24,645 nt of DNA, taken from contig CAYPWY010000028.1 in assembly GCA_964414835.1 (NCBI GenBank), forward strand, positions 1 to 24,645, given 5' to 3'. The translations under genes and the position numbers were made by a program. Below, piece by piece: positions 1-8,373 of this stretch; position 1 is the first letter of the stretch, and each line of letters begins with the position of its first letter. The notes below the pieces were generated by a model. The model was not told where the DNA came from. It saw only the letters and a list, made by a program, of their open reading frames with translations, and made no database searches. Source of the stretch: Eshraghiella sp964414835 (GTDB lineage: Bacteria; Bacillota; Clostridia; Lachnospirales; Lachnospiraceae).

Positions 1-997
1 TACCCGTAACAGTTATACCGGCTCCATTCGCACCTCCTCCCGAAAAAATCTTAATGTATTCAACACACTTACCGTCTATGGTCTTGTCATATACTCCGGA
101 ACCCCCCTGTTCAACAGTTACTCTTCCAGCTCCATATAATGGTACTGTGTTTGAAACATCTGCTATACTTCCATTTATCATAAGTTTATTAATGGTAATA
201 TCAAATACGTCATTAAAATTGATACCTTTTATAATAAGATGATCAATTGGTCCCTTTCCTCCTTCAATGTCAGATGCGGTAAGTGAATATGTTTCTCCAA
301 ATTCCACCGAAGTCTGTATATCCGACCATCTACTGTTATATTCATCTGCCAGCCACATCCTGATACCGTTAGTTGCATTTCCTGAAACAGAAATCTCAAT
401 ACTGTCACCTTCGTTTAGTACTGTTCCCAAAGGAATAAAGAGCCCATTTACATTACTTCCTTTAACAGTTCCATTAAAAGGGACACCCCATGATATTATT
501 TCATCCGGGTTCAATATTTCTTTATGTAAAAATATGAAATCACCTTCACAGTCTGCAAAAGATATCCGTATACTCTGTATAGTTGGATATGTGTATCTGA
601 TACCCAGATTGTTAAAGAAATCCTCTGTATACTTATTAACCCTCTCTGCGCTCAGTCTTGCTGAATCCGCATCTGATGAGGCTGCTTGTGCTGCTTTCTG
701 CGAAAGATCTGCTTCACGTGCAGAATCATCTCTGTACTGACCGGCCTGTATTTTGTCTTCTTCAACCTGTTTAGCGTAAGCTTCAACCTGACTTGTATAT
801 TTTTTAACTTCATTTAAGTGTTCTTCAGCCTGAGTTAAGTATTCTTCAGCATCCTCTGTAGTCTGCATAAATTTTACAGTTCCATCTTTAAATGCAGCTG
901 CAATTCGTTTGCTATTATGCAAAAAAGCAAATTCACCTGCAGTCAGTTTAGTCGGGTCAAAATCTGCATCATTACCCTGCCTCATATTAATAGCCAA
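1..997 (-). CDS. Tail fibre / receptor-binding-type protein, N-terminal part (runs off the left edge)
   Basis: An uninterrupted reading frame of 332 codons enters from position 997 and stays open to the edge of the window, so the C-terminus is missing. I place the start at TTG 997 (MAINMRQGNDADF...), because AGAAGGTGA lies 6 to 8 bases before it; an in-frame ATG at 985 is the alternative. The first 40 residues (DFDPTKLTAGEFAF) have the N-terminus commonly seen on Clostridia phage baseplate and fibre proteins. Residues about 45-125 are an Ala/Glu/Gln-rich coiled coil, as expected for a trimeric fibre stalk. A beta-rich region follows (about 140-300), then a Gly-rich stretch at the edge. It is the first gene after the tail hub, where the receptor-binding or baseplate-upper protein normally sits. 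The role is inferred from position and architecture; no receptor-binding domain was recognised. Confidence 0.72.
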   Translation of the reverse strand, partial: MAINMRQGNDADFDPTKLTAGEFAFLHNSKRIAAAFKDGTVKFMQTTEDAEEYLTQAEEHLNEVKKYTSQVEAYAKQVEEDKIQAGQYRDDSAREADLSQKAAQAASSDADSARLSAERVNKYTEDFFNNLGIRYTYPTIQSIRISFADCEGDFIFLHKEILNPDEIISWGVPFNGTVKGSNVNGLFIPLGTVLNEGDSIEISVSGNATNGIRMWLADEYNSRWSDIQTSVEFGETYSLTASDIEGGKGPIDHLIIKGINFNDVFDITINKLMINGSIADVSNTVPLYGAGRVTVEQGGSGVYDKTIDGKCVEYIKIFSGGGANGAGITVTG

Positions 998-1015
998 ATC
1001 ATTCACCTTCTTACA

Positions 1016-2329
1016 TTAATTATTCGAATACGCATCATCTGACTGACCCCAGCTTATATCACTATTTTCAAGACCAAAATCAGCAGATATAACATCAGGA
1101 CTGCCTATTTTAAAGGTATAATTAAGAATTATTGAACAGTATCTGTTCCCTTCGGAATCTGTTATAACAACCACATCTCCGGGCTCTCTTGATGGATCAG
1201 CCGGAATCGAAAGCTCATATTGTATATACCTGCGACTTATATAAGTGTCGTATAAATCATCTGCTACAGTATTAGTAACAGTTGCACGATACAAAAGAGG
1301 ATTCCCACGTATACATATAACGCTGTCAATGTATTCAGAATTCACAGGTCTCTCATGCTCAACTGTACCGCCATGCTGGCTTTCAACTACTGCACCTGTA
1401 AATTTTCTCGGATATGGTATTATGTTTTCTTCACCAAATATAGCGTTAATAGCGTGAAACTGCTGATTAAATGCTCCACCATTTTTCGGGACAAGATAAT
1501 CAGGTTCATCAGCTGCATAAGTTGTGAAATCACCACCGTCAACATTATTGCCGTCAGAATATTTACCATTTTTTATATTCGTAAACGTACCGCCTGTATA
1601 ATCTCCATACATATCAGTTTCAGAAGTAACCGCTCTTTGGAATTCAATTATTTCCAATTCATCCTTATTGTTTATCCTGGCATACCCAAGAGCTTGCTGA
1701 GCAATCCATCCTATTACATCTCGGCATGATCCACCCGGATAAGCGTAGTTGTTAACGTCCTTTTTATCTAATATCTGTCCGCTTCTTTTAAAATCTTTTC
1801 CTGACCATTTGACACCGCAACATTTACAAATGTCTTTTACCAGCTTTCCAAAAGTAACATACATAGGGCTTCCGTCTTCTGCAGTTTCATTCCTGCACAT
1901 TGACGGCATAAATGGAATGTTGAATTTAATCATGTCATCTACAGCTGTTATTTCATAACGTTTACCAGATCTCTTAGCCTCTGTAATGGTATATCTTCCT
2001 TTGTCAAGCCACTGCGTAGCTATGTCTGTATACTCAGGTGGAATAAGACCTATCTTTAATGATAAATCTGCACCATTCAGAGAATAGTTGTTATACTTAT
2101 AGTCATAATTCTGTAGCTCAAATTTAATATTCTTAGCATATGTTGCACCAAATTCGAAGGAACCGGTTACGCATGCATCATTATATTCAAAAGACATAAT
2201 ATCGCTCATACCAAAGGTATCGTCTTCTCTTATATTGCTTCTTGCTGTTCGATACCCCATACGAACACGGAAATCATGTATATCTTCAATCGCAAGCCAT
2301 TCTTTATATGCCTGTGATGTTTCAAGCAT
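1016..2329 (-). CDS. Tail hub / tail-associated protein (Tal-like)
   Basis: A protein of 437 aa starting at ATG 2329 (MLETSQAYKEW), with AAGGAG eight bases upstream. An upstream in-frame TTG at 2356 would add nine residues but has no ribosome site. The length, the position directly after the small distal tail protein and the mixed alpha/beta sequence (FGMSDIMSFEYNDACVTGSF near the N-terminus, CGVKW and YPGGSCRDVIGWIAQQALGYA in the middle) fit the hub domain shared by Tal and gp27-like proteins, which forms the tail tip and carries fibres. No peptidoglycan hydrolase domain is visible, so it looks like the structural hub only. Cys-rich KLVKDICKCCGVKW is a normal feature of this family. The product name is inferred mainly from order; medium confidence. 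Confidence 0.68.
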   Translation of the reverse strand: MLETSQAYKEWLAIEDIHDFRVRMGYRTARSNIREDDTFGMSDIMSFEYNDACVTGSFEFGATYAKNIKFELQNYDYKYNNYSLNGADLSLKIGLIPPEYTDIATQWLDKGRYTITEAKRSGKRYEITAVDDMIKFNIPFMPSMCRNETAEDGSPMYVTFGKLVKDICKCCGVKWSGKDFKRSGQILDKKDVNNYAYPGGSCRDVIGWIAQQALGYARINNKDELEIIEFQRAVTSETDMYGDYTGGTFTNIKNGKYSDGNNVDGGDFTTYAADEPDYLVPKNGGAFNQQFHAINAIFGEENIIPYPRKFTGAVVESQHGGTVEHERPVNSEYIDSVICIRGNPLLYRATVTNTVADDLYDTYISRRYIQYELSIPADPSREPGDVVVITDSEGNRYCSIILNYTFKIGSPDVISADFGLENSDISWGQSDDAYSNN

Positions 2330-2342
2330 GTCATCAGCTCCT

Positions 2343-2759
2343 TTATATCTGTGCAAGCCTAAAAGTCAGACTGCTCCATCTGATTTCAACATTGCCGTTT
2401 ACTTTCTGGTAAATCATCTTGCACTGTCCGGTACGCCCCTGGCAATAAAACCAATTAGTTGATAACTGTCCTGCATTAAATGGCGAGGGGTATTGAAACT
2501 GAAGCTTGGAACGTCCTCTTAATACACTCATAAGCCTTGCCATCTGTCCCCATGTTATTTCTTTTAATGTCAGGTCATAATACTCTTTATCAGTCACTAC
2601 ATTATTATGCATAGTTCCATCAAGAGTACGCCCACTGTCCTCATTTACCAGTTCCTCATTGCCGATTGAAAATGATTCAACCATATCAGTTATATCTAAC
2701 CAGTCATCAGACGTTGACGCCCTGATTGATATAATATTTTTTAAACTTTTTAGCGCCAC
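2343..2759 (-). CDS. Small distal-tail-type protein (DUF6711/Dit-like position)
   Basis: A 138-aa protein (MALKSLKNIISIRASTSDDW...) between the tape measure and hub genes. In siphoviruses this slot holds the distal tail protein that joins tube to tip. The sequence is short for a full Dit (usually 200-300 aa), is predicted beta-rich, and has a conserved-looking core around LTLKEITWGQMARLMSVLRGRSKLQFQYPSPF followed by a strand-rich end (VEIRWSSLTFRLAQI). I recall proteins like this in Lachnospiraceae phages labelled DUF6711, but cannot confirm it. The downstream hub start (2329) lies 14 bases after this stop, so the two are probably translated together. No catalytic motif is visible. Confidence 0.62.
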   Translation of the reverse strand: MALKSLKNIISIRASTSDDWLDITDMVESFSIGNEELVNEDSGRTLDGTMHNNVVTDKEYYDLTLKEITWGQMARLMSVLRGRSKLQFQYPSPFNAGQLSTNWFYCQGRTGQCKMIYQKVNGNVEIRWSSLTFRLAQI

Positions 2760-2772
2760 TTATATCAGCTCC

Positions 2773-5490
2773 TTACTTGTTAAATGGATTTTTATTAGTG
2801 ATAAGAATATTCTTATCATTCTGTTTTACAATTGCTTTATACAAATTGCCGGTATCAGGAACAATCTGAACGACCGCCCTGCCTCCGCCTGTTTTATTGG
2901 CTGCAACTACTGCACTGTATATAGCTGAAGCTATCTGAGATGCATTAAGTATCTCTGAAGAACCGGATCTACCCTGGGCTACTATCTCAGGTCCTGCTTC
3001 ACCAGCCCAAAACAGAGAGCCTCTTATTCCTGATGGCATACCCGAAGCATACTGCGGAATATTCTTCCAGACCCCGTTTGTGAAGATGCCTCCAAGGGCT
3101 TTTGCTCCTATTGAGAACTGCGGCCATCCATCAAGCTTAAACAGTTTCACAGCAGCCTTTTGTACCTTATTTAACCCATCCTGTTTAAATTCAACGTGGA
3201 TTGAGAATGCCGTAACTATCTTACTCCAAGCGTCTTTTATAGCCTGCCATACTTTCTTCACTGTTCCCAAAGGGTCTTTTAACATAGCGCTTATAGCTAA
3301 GATTCCAAGCTTTAATTTTGCCCATTGCTCTTTTAACCCATCAAATATTCCATTCGCCCAATTTTCGAATTTTTCAGCAGCATCTTTACCGGCAATGGCT
3401 GTAATAAGCGAAGATAAAAATGGCTGTACTATATTATTCCACACCCATTTTCCTATGTTTTTCATTAAATCAAGCAAGCCACCGAATATTGCGCCAAATA
3501 TTGTATTTCCATTTTCAGCTTTTTTCTGTTTGAAATAATTAATAATGGCCGTAACTATTGCTTTGCATAAGCATCTGACTCCCACTGCAAAATTAACTAC
3601 AGCTTTTAATGCTTTACCAATAAAAGTACCTAAAGCACTTGCAATACCTGAATAGTCTAAGTTTTTAAAAAAATCAATTATTTTGGTGACTATTAATAAC
3701 GGAAGCATACTCCAATCAATTGCATCAAGAAAACCACTCATTAAATCCAGCGCACCTTTTATGACATTACTTATTGCTTCAGCAATTAATTTACCGTCAA
3801 TGGCTTCCAAAGCCCCGTACAACGTATTGCCAATAGCAGAACCTACAGCACTCCAGTCTATAGCCCCTATCAGCGTTGATAAGAAAGTTATAGCGGAATT
3901 AATGAGCTCCATTAAGCATCTTCCGATATCACGCCAGTTAATTGTTTTAATTGCACCATTTAAAAAAGTCCCTATTGAACGTGCTATATTTGATAATGTG
4001 TTTTTAATATTGGTCCAATTTATCTTCTTTAAGCCTGCATTGATTTTATTTCCAAGAGCTTCGCCTATATTGCTAAAATCGCCCTTTTGCATATCCTCTT
4101 GAAGAGTTTTAAGAAGCCCCTTAAGCTTTTCGGATATGCTATCAATACTATCCTTGGTTTTTTTAACAGCTGAATCATCAGCTTGTGAACTTCCAAGCAA
4201 TTTATTAACCATTGATTGGTCTGTCACGCCTGATTCATCAGTTTTCTTACTTGAATCCTTGCCGGATGATAAAATATTCAGCTTGTCAAATGAAGCAAGG
4301 CTTTTGTTGTAATCTTTTTGTGCCTTAGAAGCTTTCTTGGTTGCTGCTGCCGCATCTTCATAGCCTGACTCTATATCAGCTATGCCGCTTGCCGTTCCTG
4401 ATGCAAAGGCGGCGGCTTCCTGAAACTCAATTCCAAAGATACTTGATAACAATTCCTTAGCTGATTTCGCTATCATTGTTATCTGGCTGATTATAGTGTT
4501 CAGAGTTTGAACAACAGGTGTTAAGGCTGTAATAAGATAAGAACCGATTACTGTTTTAAACTCCCTGAAATTCTCGGACAAAATCTTTGTCTGGTTTGCC
4601 CATGAGTTTTGGGTTCTCGCAAAATCTCCGGCTGCGTCAGCTGAGGCATTCATTACAAATGCATATCTTAAAGCAACCTTTTCTGCTTGCGTCATTGCCG
4701 AGTAACTCTTCGTAATACCCTGAGACAAAGCATATTGCTTAAGGTTTGCTTCTGTCATTACTATACCGAGGTCTTTTAGTGTTTCTGTTTCACCGGTATA
4801 AATGGATTTAAGCTTTACTGCTGCCTCTTCCGCTGTGAGGTTGTAAAATGAAGCAATATCAGCAGTTCTTTTGGAAACATTGATAGCCATATCGGAAGCC
4901 TGTTCCATGCTAAGCCCCATTGACTTACCCATAGCCATATAGGTTGAAGCCATTTTCTTAGCTGAATATTCCGAAAGACCAAATGATTCAAGGGCACTGT
5001 CTGCAAATTCCTCACATTTATCTGACATTTCACCAAAAGCTGTATCTACTACGTTCTGTACTTCCTGAAGGTCAGAAGCAGCTTCGATTCCGCTTTTTGC
5101 AAATACAGAAAAAGCCGCAACGCCAGCTAAGGCTATTACGCCCATTCTTGAAACAAATTTACCTAATGAGCTTGTAAGCCGGGTCATTTTAGTATTAAAT
5201 GACTTTATGCTCTGACCCATTGACTTAAATCCTGCTTTGAAGTTTGAAGGATCAATCTTAGTAAATATCTTTAAAGATTTTGCTACTTTTTGAGATGAAG
5301 TTTTACTTTCTCTTTCTATTTCACTCCATGCTCTTTTAAATGCATCAGAGGCATTCATCCCTTGTTTTTTATACTGAGCGGCTAAAGTTGCAGCCTGACT
5401 TCTTAAACTTTTATTTACTTTTTTGACCCCTTCATCAATTCCTGAAGTATCAAATTTTGAATTAACCTTAATTGAACCGTCATATGCCAC
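2773..5490 (-). CDS. Tail tape measure protein
   Basis: A 905-aa protein starting at GTG 5490, with AGAGGTGA seven bases upstream. It has a Lys/Ser-rich coiled-coil N-terminus, a hydrophobic stretch at about residues 115-132 (MGVIALAGVAAFSVFA), then the long helical region around ASDLQEVQNVVDTAFGEM typical of tape measures. A Gly/Ala-rich C-terminus contains the family hallmark AGEAGPEIV near residue 840. Residues about 490-620 hold tandem repeats built on I-[N/D]-W-x-x-[I/V], spaced 27, 27, 20, 27 and 20 residues. At about 1.5 angstrom per residue the protein implies a tail of roughly 135 nm (family rule, not measured). It follows the two chaperone genes, the standard order. No lytic transglycosylase or peptidase domain was seen. 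Confidence 0.95.
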   Translation of the reverse strand: MAYDGSIKVNSKFDTSGIDEGVKKVNKSLRSQAATLAAQYKKQGMNASDAFKRAWSEIERESKTSSQKVAKSLKIFTKIDPSNFKAGFKSMGQSIKSFNTKMTRLTSSLGKFVSRMGVIALAGVAAFSVFAKSGIEAASDLQEVQNVVDTAFGEMSDKCEEFADSALESFGLSEYSAKKMASTYMAMGKSMGLSMEQASDMAINVSKRTADIASFYNLTAEEAAVKLKSIYTGETETLKDLGIVMTEANLKQYALSQGITKSYSAMTQAEKVALRYAFVMNASADAAGDFARTQNSWANQTKILSENFREFKTVIGSYLITALTPVVQTLNTIISQITMIAKSAKELLSSIFGIEFQEAAAFASGTASGIADIESGYEDAAAATKKASKAQKDYNKSLASFDKLNILSSGKDSSKKTDESGVTDQSMVNKLLGSSQADDSAVKKTKDSIDSISEKLKGLLKTLQEDMQKGDFSNIGEALGNKINAGLKKINWTNIKNTLSNIARSIGTFLNGAIKTINWRDIGRCLMELINSAITFLSTLIGAIDWSAVGSAIGNTLYGALEAIDGKLIAEAISNVIKGALDLMSGFLDAIDWSMLPLLIVTKIIDFFKNLDYSGIASALGTFIGKALKAVVNFAVGVRCLCKAIVTAIINYFKQKKAENGNTIFGAIFGGLLDLMKNIGKWVWNNIVQPFLSSLITAIAGKDAAEKFENWANGIFDGLKEQWAKLKLGILAISAMLKDPLGTVKKVWQAIKDAWSKIVTAFSIHVEFKQDGLNKVQKAAVKLFKLDGWPQFSIGAKALGGIFTNGVWKNIPQYASGMPSGIRGSLFWAGEAGPEIVAQGRSGSSEILNASQIASAIYSAVVAANKTGGGRAVVQIVPDTGNLYKAIVKQNDKNILITNKNPFNK

Positions 5491-5505
5491 GCTGATATCA
5501 CCTCT

Positions 5506-6060
5506 TTAAGCGCCGTCAAGAATCTTTAATATCTCTGTCTTTTCATTCTCAATTGCTTCTTTTTCACTATCACTCTGTATTCTGTACATTCTCTTAAGCC
5601 TGTTTATATTTGCTTTTTCATCAGCACTCATACTTGAATCCAACTTCTTTGCCCTGATGTCACATACACGTGTATATGCACATTCATCAAGCGTTGATAG
5701 GAGTCCGGCAAAAAGCCACCAATGCATATCTGTAGCCGGGTCCGTAAGGTCTATCCCGTACTGGCTTCGAAATGCGGATATGATGCGCCACTGGTCATGA
5801 TAAAAACTAGATACAGACTCGTCATCATCACCTATATATGTGTCATGCGACCAGCCGTTTAGCCACCATGTCAGCGCATCCAACCACATTTCTTCGGGAG
5901 GTTTTATTTCAAACAAATAGTCAATAGCCAATTCTACAGCCTCATAATCCGTTATATCGGGAGATTCAAGAATATCCTGTATCTGTATAGCTGTCTGGTA
6001 TGAGGCATCTATTTTATAACCTTTGTACTCATAGGGAAGGGCTTCATACAATGCATTCAT
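5506..6060 (-). CDS. Gp15-family tail assembly chaperone
   Basis: A 184-aa protein (MNALYEALPYEYKGYKIDASYQTAIQ...) with the characteristic acidic, Trp-rich body of the phage Gp15 family (EMWLDALTWWLNGW, FYHDQWRIISAFRSQYGIDL, MHWWLFAGLLSTL). These proteins sit between the first tail chaperone and the tape measure in A118-type phages and act, like the lambda G/GT products, in loading the tail tube subunit onto the tape measure. The start lies nine bases after the upstream double stop (TGA TAA) in the same reading frame. It is therefore made by reinitiation or stop bypass, not by the -1 slippage used in lambda. The ribosome site is weak, which favours coupling. Family assignment is from remembered features. 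Confidence 0.85.
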   Translation of the reverse strand: MNALYEALPYEYKGYKIDASYQTAIQIQDILESPDITDYEAVELAIDYLFEIKPPEEMWLDALTWWLNGWSHDTYIGDDDESVSSFYHDQWRIISAFRSQYGIDLTDPATDMHWWLFAGLLSTLDECAYTRVCDIRAKKLDSSMSADEKANINRLKRMYRIQSDSEKEAIENEKTEILKILDGA

Positions 6061-6066
6061 TTCTTA

Positions 6067-6570
6067 TCACTTCTTTTTCTTTGTATAACGTCGTCTTATG
6101 CTTGCTTTTCTGTTTTCAAACAGCTTCTCAATAACCGGTATAATTTCCTCAATGAAGTCCTCAATACACTCTGTGTCAGGTACCCATTCGTCTCCAAAAG
6201 CTTCATATAACTTTCTAAAATACTTGCGTATGGTCCCCTTTCCGAACACTTCATCAAATTTTCCACATATCTCTTTATGTAAAGATATAATTTCTGAATT
6301 ATATTTTTTATGGATATTAAGAATTTCAGGCTTGGCCATTAATTCTTCAACTTCATCCGGCATGTTAATATTCTTTACTTCCTTCTCATATTCTGTTTGA
6401 AGCCTGTTTATCTTCACCTGAATTAAATCAAACCATTGGAAAAGGTTGATTACTTTATTCATAAATGATGTATCGTTGACATCAATGTAAATCGCATCAT
6501 CATATTCATTAACAATTATTTCAGTCAGTTTCTCGGATACTTTCTGACCTATTACATATCTTTCTGCCAT
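6067..6570 (-). CDS. Tail assembly chaperone (gpG-like position)
   Basis: A 167-aa, helix-rich, charged protein (MAERYVIGQKVSEKLTEIIV...) encoded between the major tail gene and the Gp15 gene, the usual place of the first tail assembly chaperone. It ends in a strongly basic tail (RRRYTKKKK). The last codons AAG AAA AAG AAG look like slippery DNA, but the next gene is in the same frame after two stops, so a G/GT-type -1 frameshift is not supported. GGAGG precedes ATG 6570 closely. No domain beyond coiled helices was recognised; the call rests on position, size and composition. Confidence 0.72.
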   Translation of the reverse strand: MAERYVIGQKVSEKLTEIIVNEYDDAIYIDVNDTSFMNKVINLFQWFDLIQVKINRLQTEYEKEVKNINMPDEVEELMAKPEILNIHKKYNSEIISLHKEICGKFDEVFGKGTIRKYFRKLYEAFGDEWVPDTECIEDFIEEIIPVIEKLFENRKASIRRRYTKKKK

Positions 6571-6584
6571 GTTTACCTCCCATT

Positions 6585-6609
6585 AAAAAGAGCGGCCATA
6601 AGCCGCTCT
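6585..6609 (-). terminator. Intrinsic terminator after the major tail gene
   Basis: On the minus strand an 8-bp perfect stem AGAGCGGC/GCCGCTCT closes a 5-nt loop (TTATG) and is followed by TTTTT. It lies 21 bases after the major tail protein stop and just before the ribosome site of the chaperone gene. Because the downstream chaperone and tape measure genes show no obvious promoter of their own here, this is probably a leaky terminator that lowers expression of the low-copy tail proteins relative to the tube subunit. Confidence 0.85.
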
Positions 6610-6629
6610 GAATTTTGTTTTATTCTGCT

Positions 6630-7127
6630 TTACTCTGAAGCCTTGGTAAATGTTTTTGTAGCCGTATCCCATGTTCCTGCAGTTCGCCCGCCATTATAAT
6701 TATAATTAAACGGTATCTGGATTCCGTCTGTTCCGCCGCCGTAACTCTGTGGAATCACTACAACATTCTCACGATATGCATTTACTACAGTACCATCACT
6801 ATTTAGAAGCACATCAACAACTGTCGTTTCAAGGTCAGAACCCATAGCACGGTTATTGACTGCATTTTCAAGATGTTCATATAAAGCTTCACCTTCATAT
6901 GCATAGTATGTTCCAACTGAAACCTGAGGCGAATATCCACTGACTGTAGTTGTTGATTCTCCAAGAATGTTAGTCTTACTTTCAGATTCAGGGTTCATTT
7001 CAATATTAAGTTCTTCCAAATCTTTACCAAGTCTCACATAATTGGCAGTTGTGCCGCCAAAACTGGCGTCAATAAAATGCGCGAGATACTTTCGTTCTAT
7101 CTTTGCACCGCTAACTCTTCCACTCAT
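6630..7127 (-). CDS. Major tail (tube) protein
   Basis: A 165-aa protein (MSGRVSGAKIERKYLAHFIDASFGG...) with a beta-rich sequence and the order head-tail connectors, this gene, terminator, chaperones, tape measure. The motif-like segment around LEELNIEMNPESESKTNILGESTTTVSGYSPQVSV resembles the conserved N-terminal half of Firmicutes siphovirus tube proteins, in which strands pack into the hexameric ring. No Ig-like C-terminal decoration domain is present, so it is a minimal tube subunit. The gene is followed at once by a strong terminator, which agrees with a highly expressed structural protein. Confidence 0.85.
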   Translation of the reverse strand: MSGRVSGAKIERKYLAHFIDASFGGTTANYVRLGKDLEELNIEMNPESESKTNILGESTTTVSGYSPQVSVGTYYAYEGEALYEHLENAVNNRAMGSDLETTVVDVLLNSDGTVVNAYRENVVVIPQSYGGGTDGIQIPFNYNYNGGRTAGTWDTATKTFTKASE

Positions 7128-7130
7128 CTC

Positions 7131-7595
7131 TTAATCATCCTTTCTGTATTTGAGTAAAAAATTAGCCTGAAGAGTAACTATGTTATCTTCAGACCTTGAA
7201 TTTTCAAAAGTTGAAATTGTCTGTGTTATATCAATTATATTTCTGCCGCCTGACAGGTCTATAACCTGCTCTTCTAAAAACACACCAAGCCTGTCCATAA
7301 AATCCGTCATAATAAGATTCTGCTTATCAGAGGTGCATCTACTCTTTAAAAGAATTGAAAACGGATACTGCGCCATAAAAGAGCCGTCTATATACTTGGC
7401 TATGTACTTGGCTCCCTGAAGGTCAAATAGTCCTATTCCCTTTTCAACGTCAGAAAGTGTATTGATTTCACAATATTTTTTGTTCTTAGCGTAATACTTT
7501 TCCATTCCCGGCATCTTTTCAATTGCATCAGATACGGCTGCTCTGATTGTATTCGCTTCAGATGCATCAAGCGGCATATTATTGTTATCTGACAT
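7131..7595 (-). CDS. Tail terminator / Minor_capsid_3-like protein
   Basis: A 154-aa protein whose C-terminal half (LSGGRNIIDITQTISTFENSRSEDN followed by IVTLQANFLLKYRKDD) matches the pattern I remember for the Bacteriophage minor capsid 3 family: a hydrophobic strand, a TxS/T motif with acidic residues, and a final QANFLLxYRK strand. By position (last connector gene before the tube protein) it is the tail terminator or tail-to-head joining protein. The middle has FMAQYPFSILLKSR, typical of the same fold. It ends three bases before the major tail start. Confidence 0.78.
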   Translation of the reverse strand: MSDNNNMPLDASEANTIRAAVSDAIEKMPGMEKYYAKNKKYCEINTLSDVEKGIGLFDLQGAKYIAKYIDGSFMAQYPFSILLKSRCTSDKQNLIMTDFMDRLGVFLEEQVIDLSGGRNIIDITQTISTFENSRSEDNIVTLQANFLLKYRKDD

Positions 7596-7958
7596 TTACC
7601 TTCCTCCTAATTCGTAATGCGGTAATAAATCCGGTTCATAATTAAATGAAGTCAGTGTGTACACATCACCGCATTCTTCAGGATTTTCAAAAGCTTCGTT
7701 TCCTACTACCAGCAATGCACTGTTTAGCATATCGTCTGTAATAGTAATATCCGGATTATCTTCACACATAAAGCAAATGTTTATAACGTCTGCATTTTCC
7801 GCACCATTTGACTTGATATTGTACTTATGGTTAATGATTACTTGGCAGTCATTTACAGTAACAGCTTTATATGTCTCGGATGAATATTTACCTTCCGGTG
7901 GAACACGTACATATATTGTTACCTGCTTATCATATCCCAACTGTTTAAAAGCCTGCAT
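7596..7958 (-). CDS. Head-tail connector / head-closure-type protein (DUF6751-like)
   Basis: I start this 120-aa protein at ATG 7958 (MQAFKQLGYDKQVTIYVRV), because AGGGAG lies a suitable distance upstream. A frame-open ATG at 7997 would add 13 residues but has no ribosome site and would overlap the previous gene by 53 bases. The sequence is beta-rich, with a DKQVTIYVRVPPEGKYSSETY segment followed by NDCQVIINHKYNIKSNG. It has the size of SPP1 gp16-like closure proteins and sits in their place. I recall similar proteins as DUF6751; that name is unverified. Confidence 0.7.
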   Translation of the reverse strand: MQAFKQLGYDKQVTIYVRVPPEGKYSSETYKAVTVNDCQVIINHKYNIKSNGAENADVINICFMCEDNPDITITDDMLNSALLVVGNEAFENPEECGDVYTLTSFNYEPDLLPHYELGGR

Positions 7959-8349
7959 ACAGTAATCCACTCCCTTGCAGATATTCTTTAACAGCATTTC
8001 TAAGATATATATGTTCTTCTTTACTATCGCAAGCCGCTTTTTTTAAAGACGTTATATCATTAGCATAGCTTACTGATACTCCCAGACTTGACATGCTGCT
8101 TACAATATTACCGTTATTTTCAATGATACCTGCCTTTAAGGTATCAACTGCATACAATGCATCCGCAAGACTACATAATGCCTTTTTAACATTATCCGTA
8201 TATTCTGTAAGTTTTTTTAATCTTGCAAACGTTAGATAATCAAGCTTATCCTCTGCTTTTTTTTCATATTTTGACCATATACCGGTATTGTTAAATGCGC
8301 CGGTATCGCCGCAAAATTCATTAATATAAAATTCATAATCCACAACCAT
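7945..8349 (-). CDS. Head-tail adaptor-type protein (connector position)
   Basis: A 134-aa helical protein (MVVDYEFYINEFCGDTGAFNN...) directly after the major capsid gene. Helical adaptors (SPP1 gp15/HK97 gp6-like) normally occupy this slot, and the pattern of short helices (FARLKKLTEYTDNVKKALCSLADALYAVDT) fits. AAAGGAAG precedes ATG 8349. The middle (GNIVSSMSSLGVSVSYAND) resembles the loop region of such adaptors. Its end overlaps the next gene by 14 bases if the chosen start there is right, which suggests coupled translation. The assignment is positional; no family motif is certain. Confidence 0.7.
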   Translation of the reverse strand: MVVDYEFYINEFCGDTGAFNNTGIWSKYEKKAEDKLDYLTFARLKKLTEYTDNVKKALCSLADALYAVDTLKAGIIENNGNIVSSMSSLGVSVSYANDITSLKKAACDSKEEHIYLRNAVKEYLQGSGLLYAGF

Positions 8350-8373
8350 ACCGGCTACACTTCCTTTACATCA

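Noticed and set aside
1..740. Plus-strand reading frames at 54-242 and 267-740
   Set aside because: They are antisense to a continuous minus-strand gene that has family-like content and a good ribosome site; they lack both.
6067..6090. Programmed -1 frameshift joining the two tail chaperones
   Set aside because: The second gene is in the same frame as the first after TGA TAA, so neither -1 nor +1 slippage would create a fusion.
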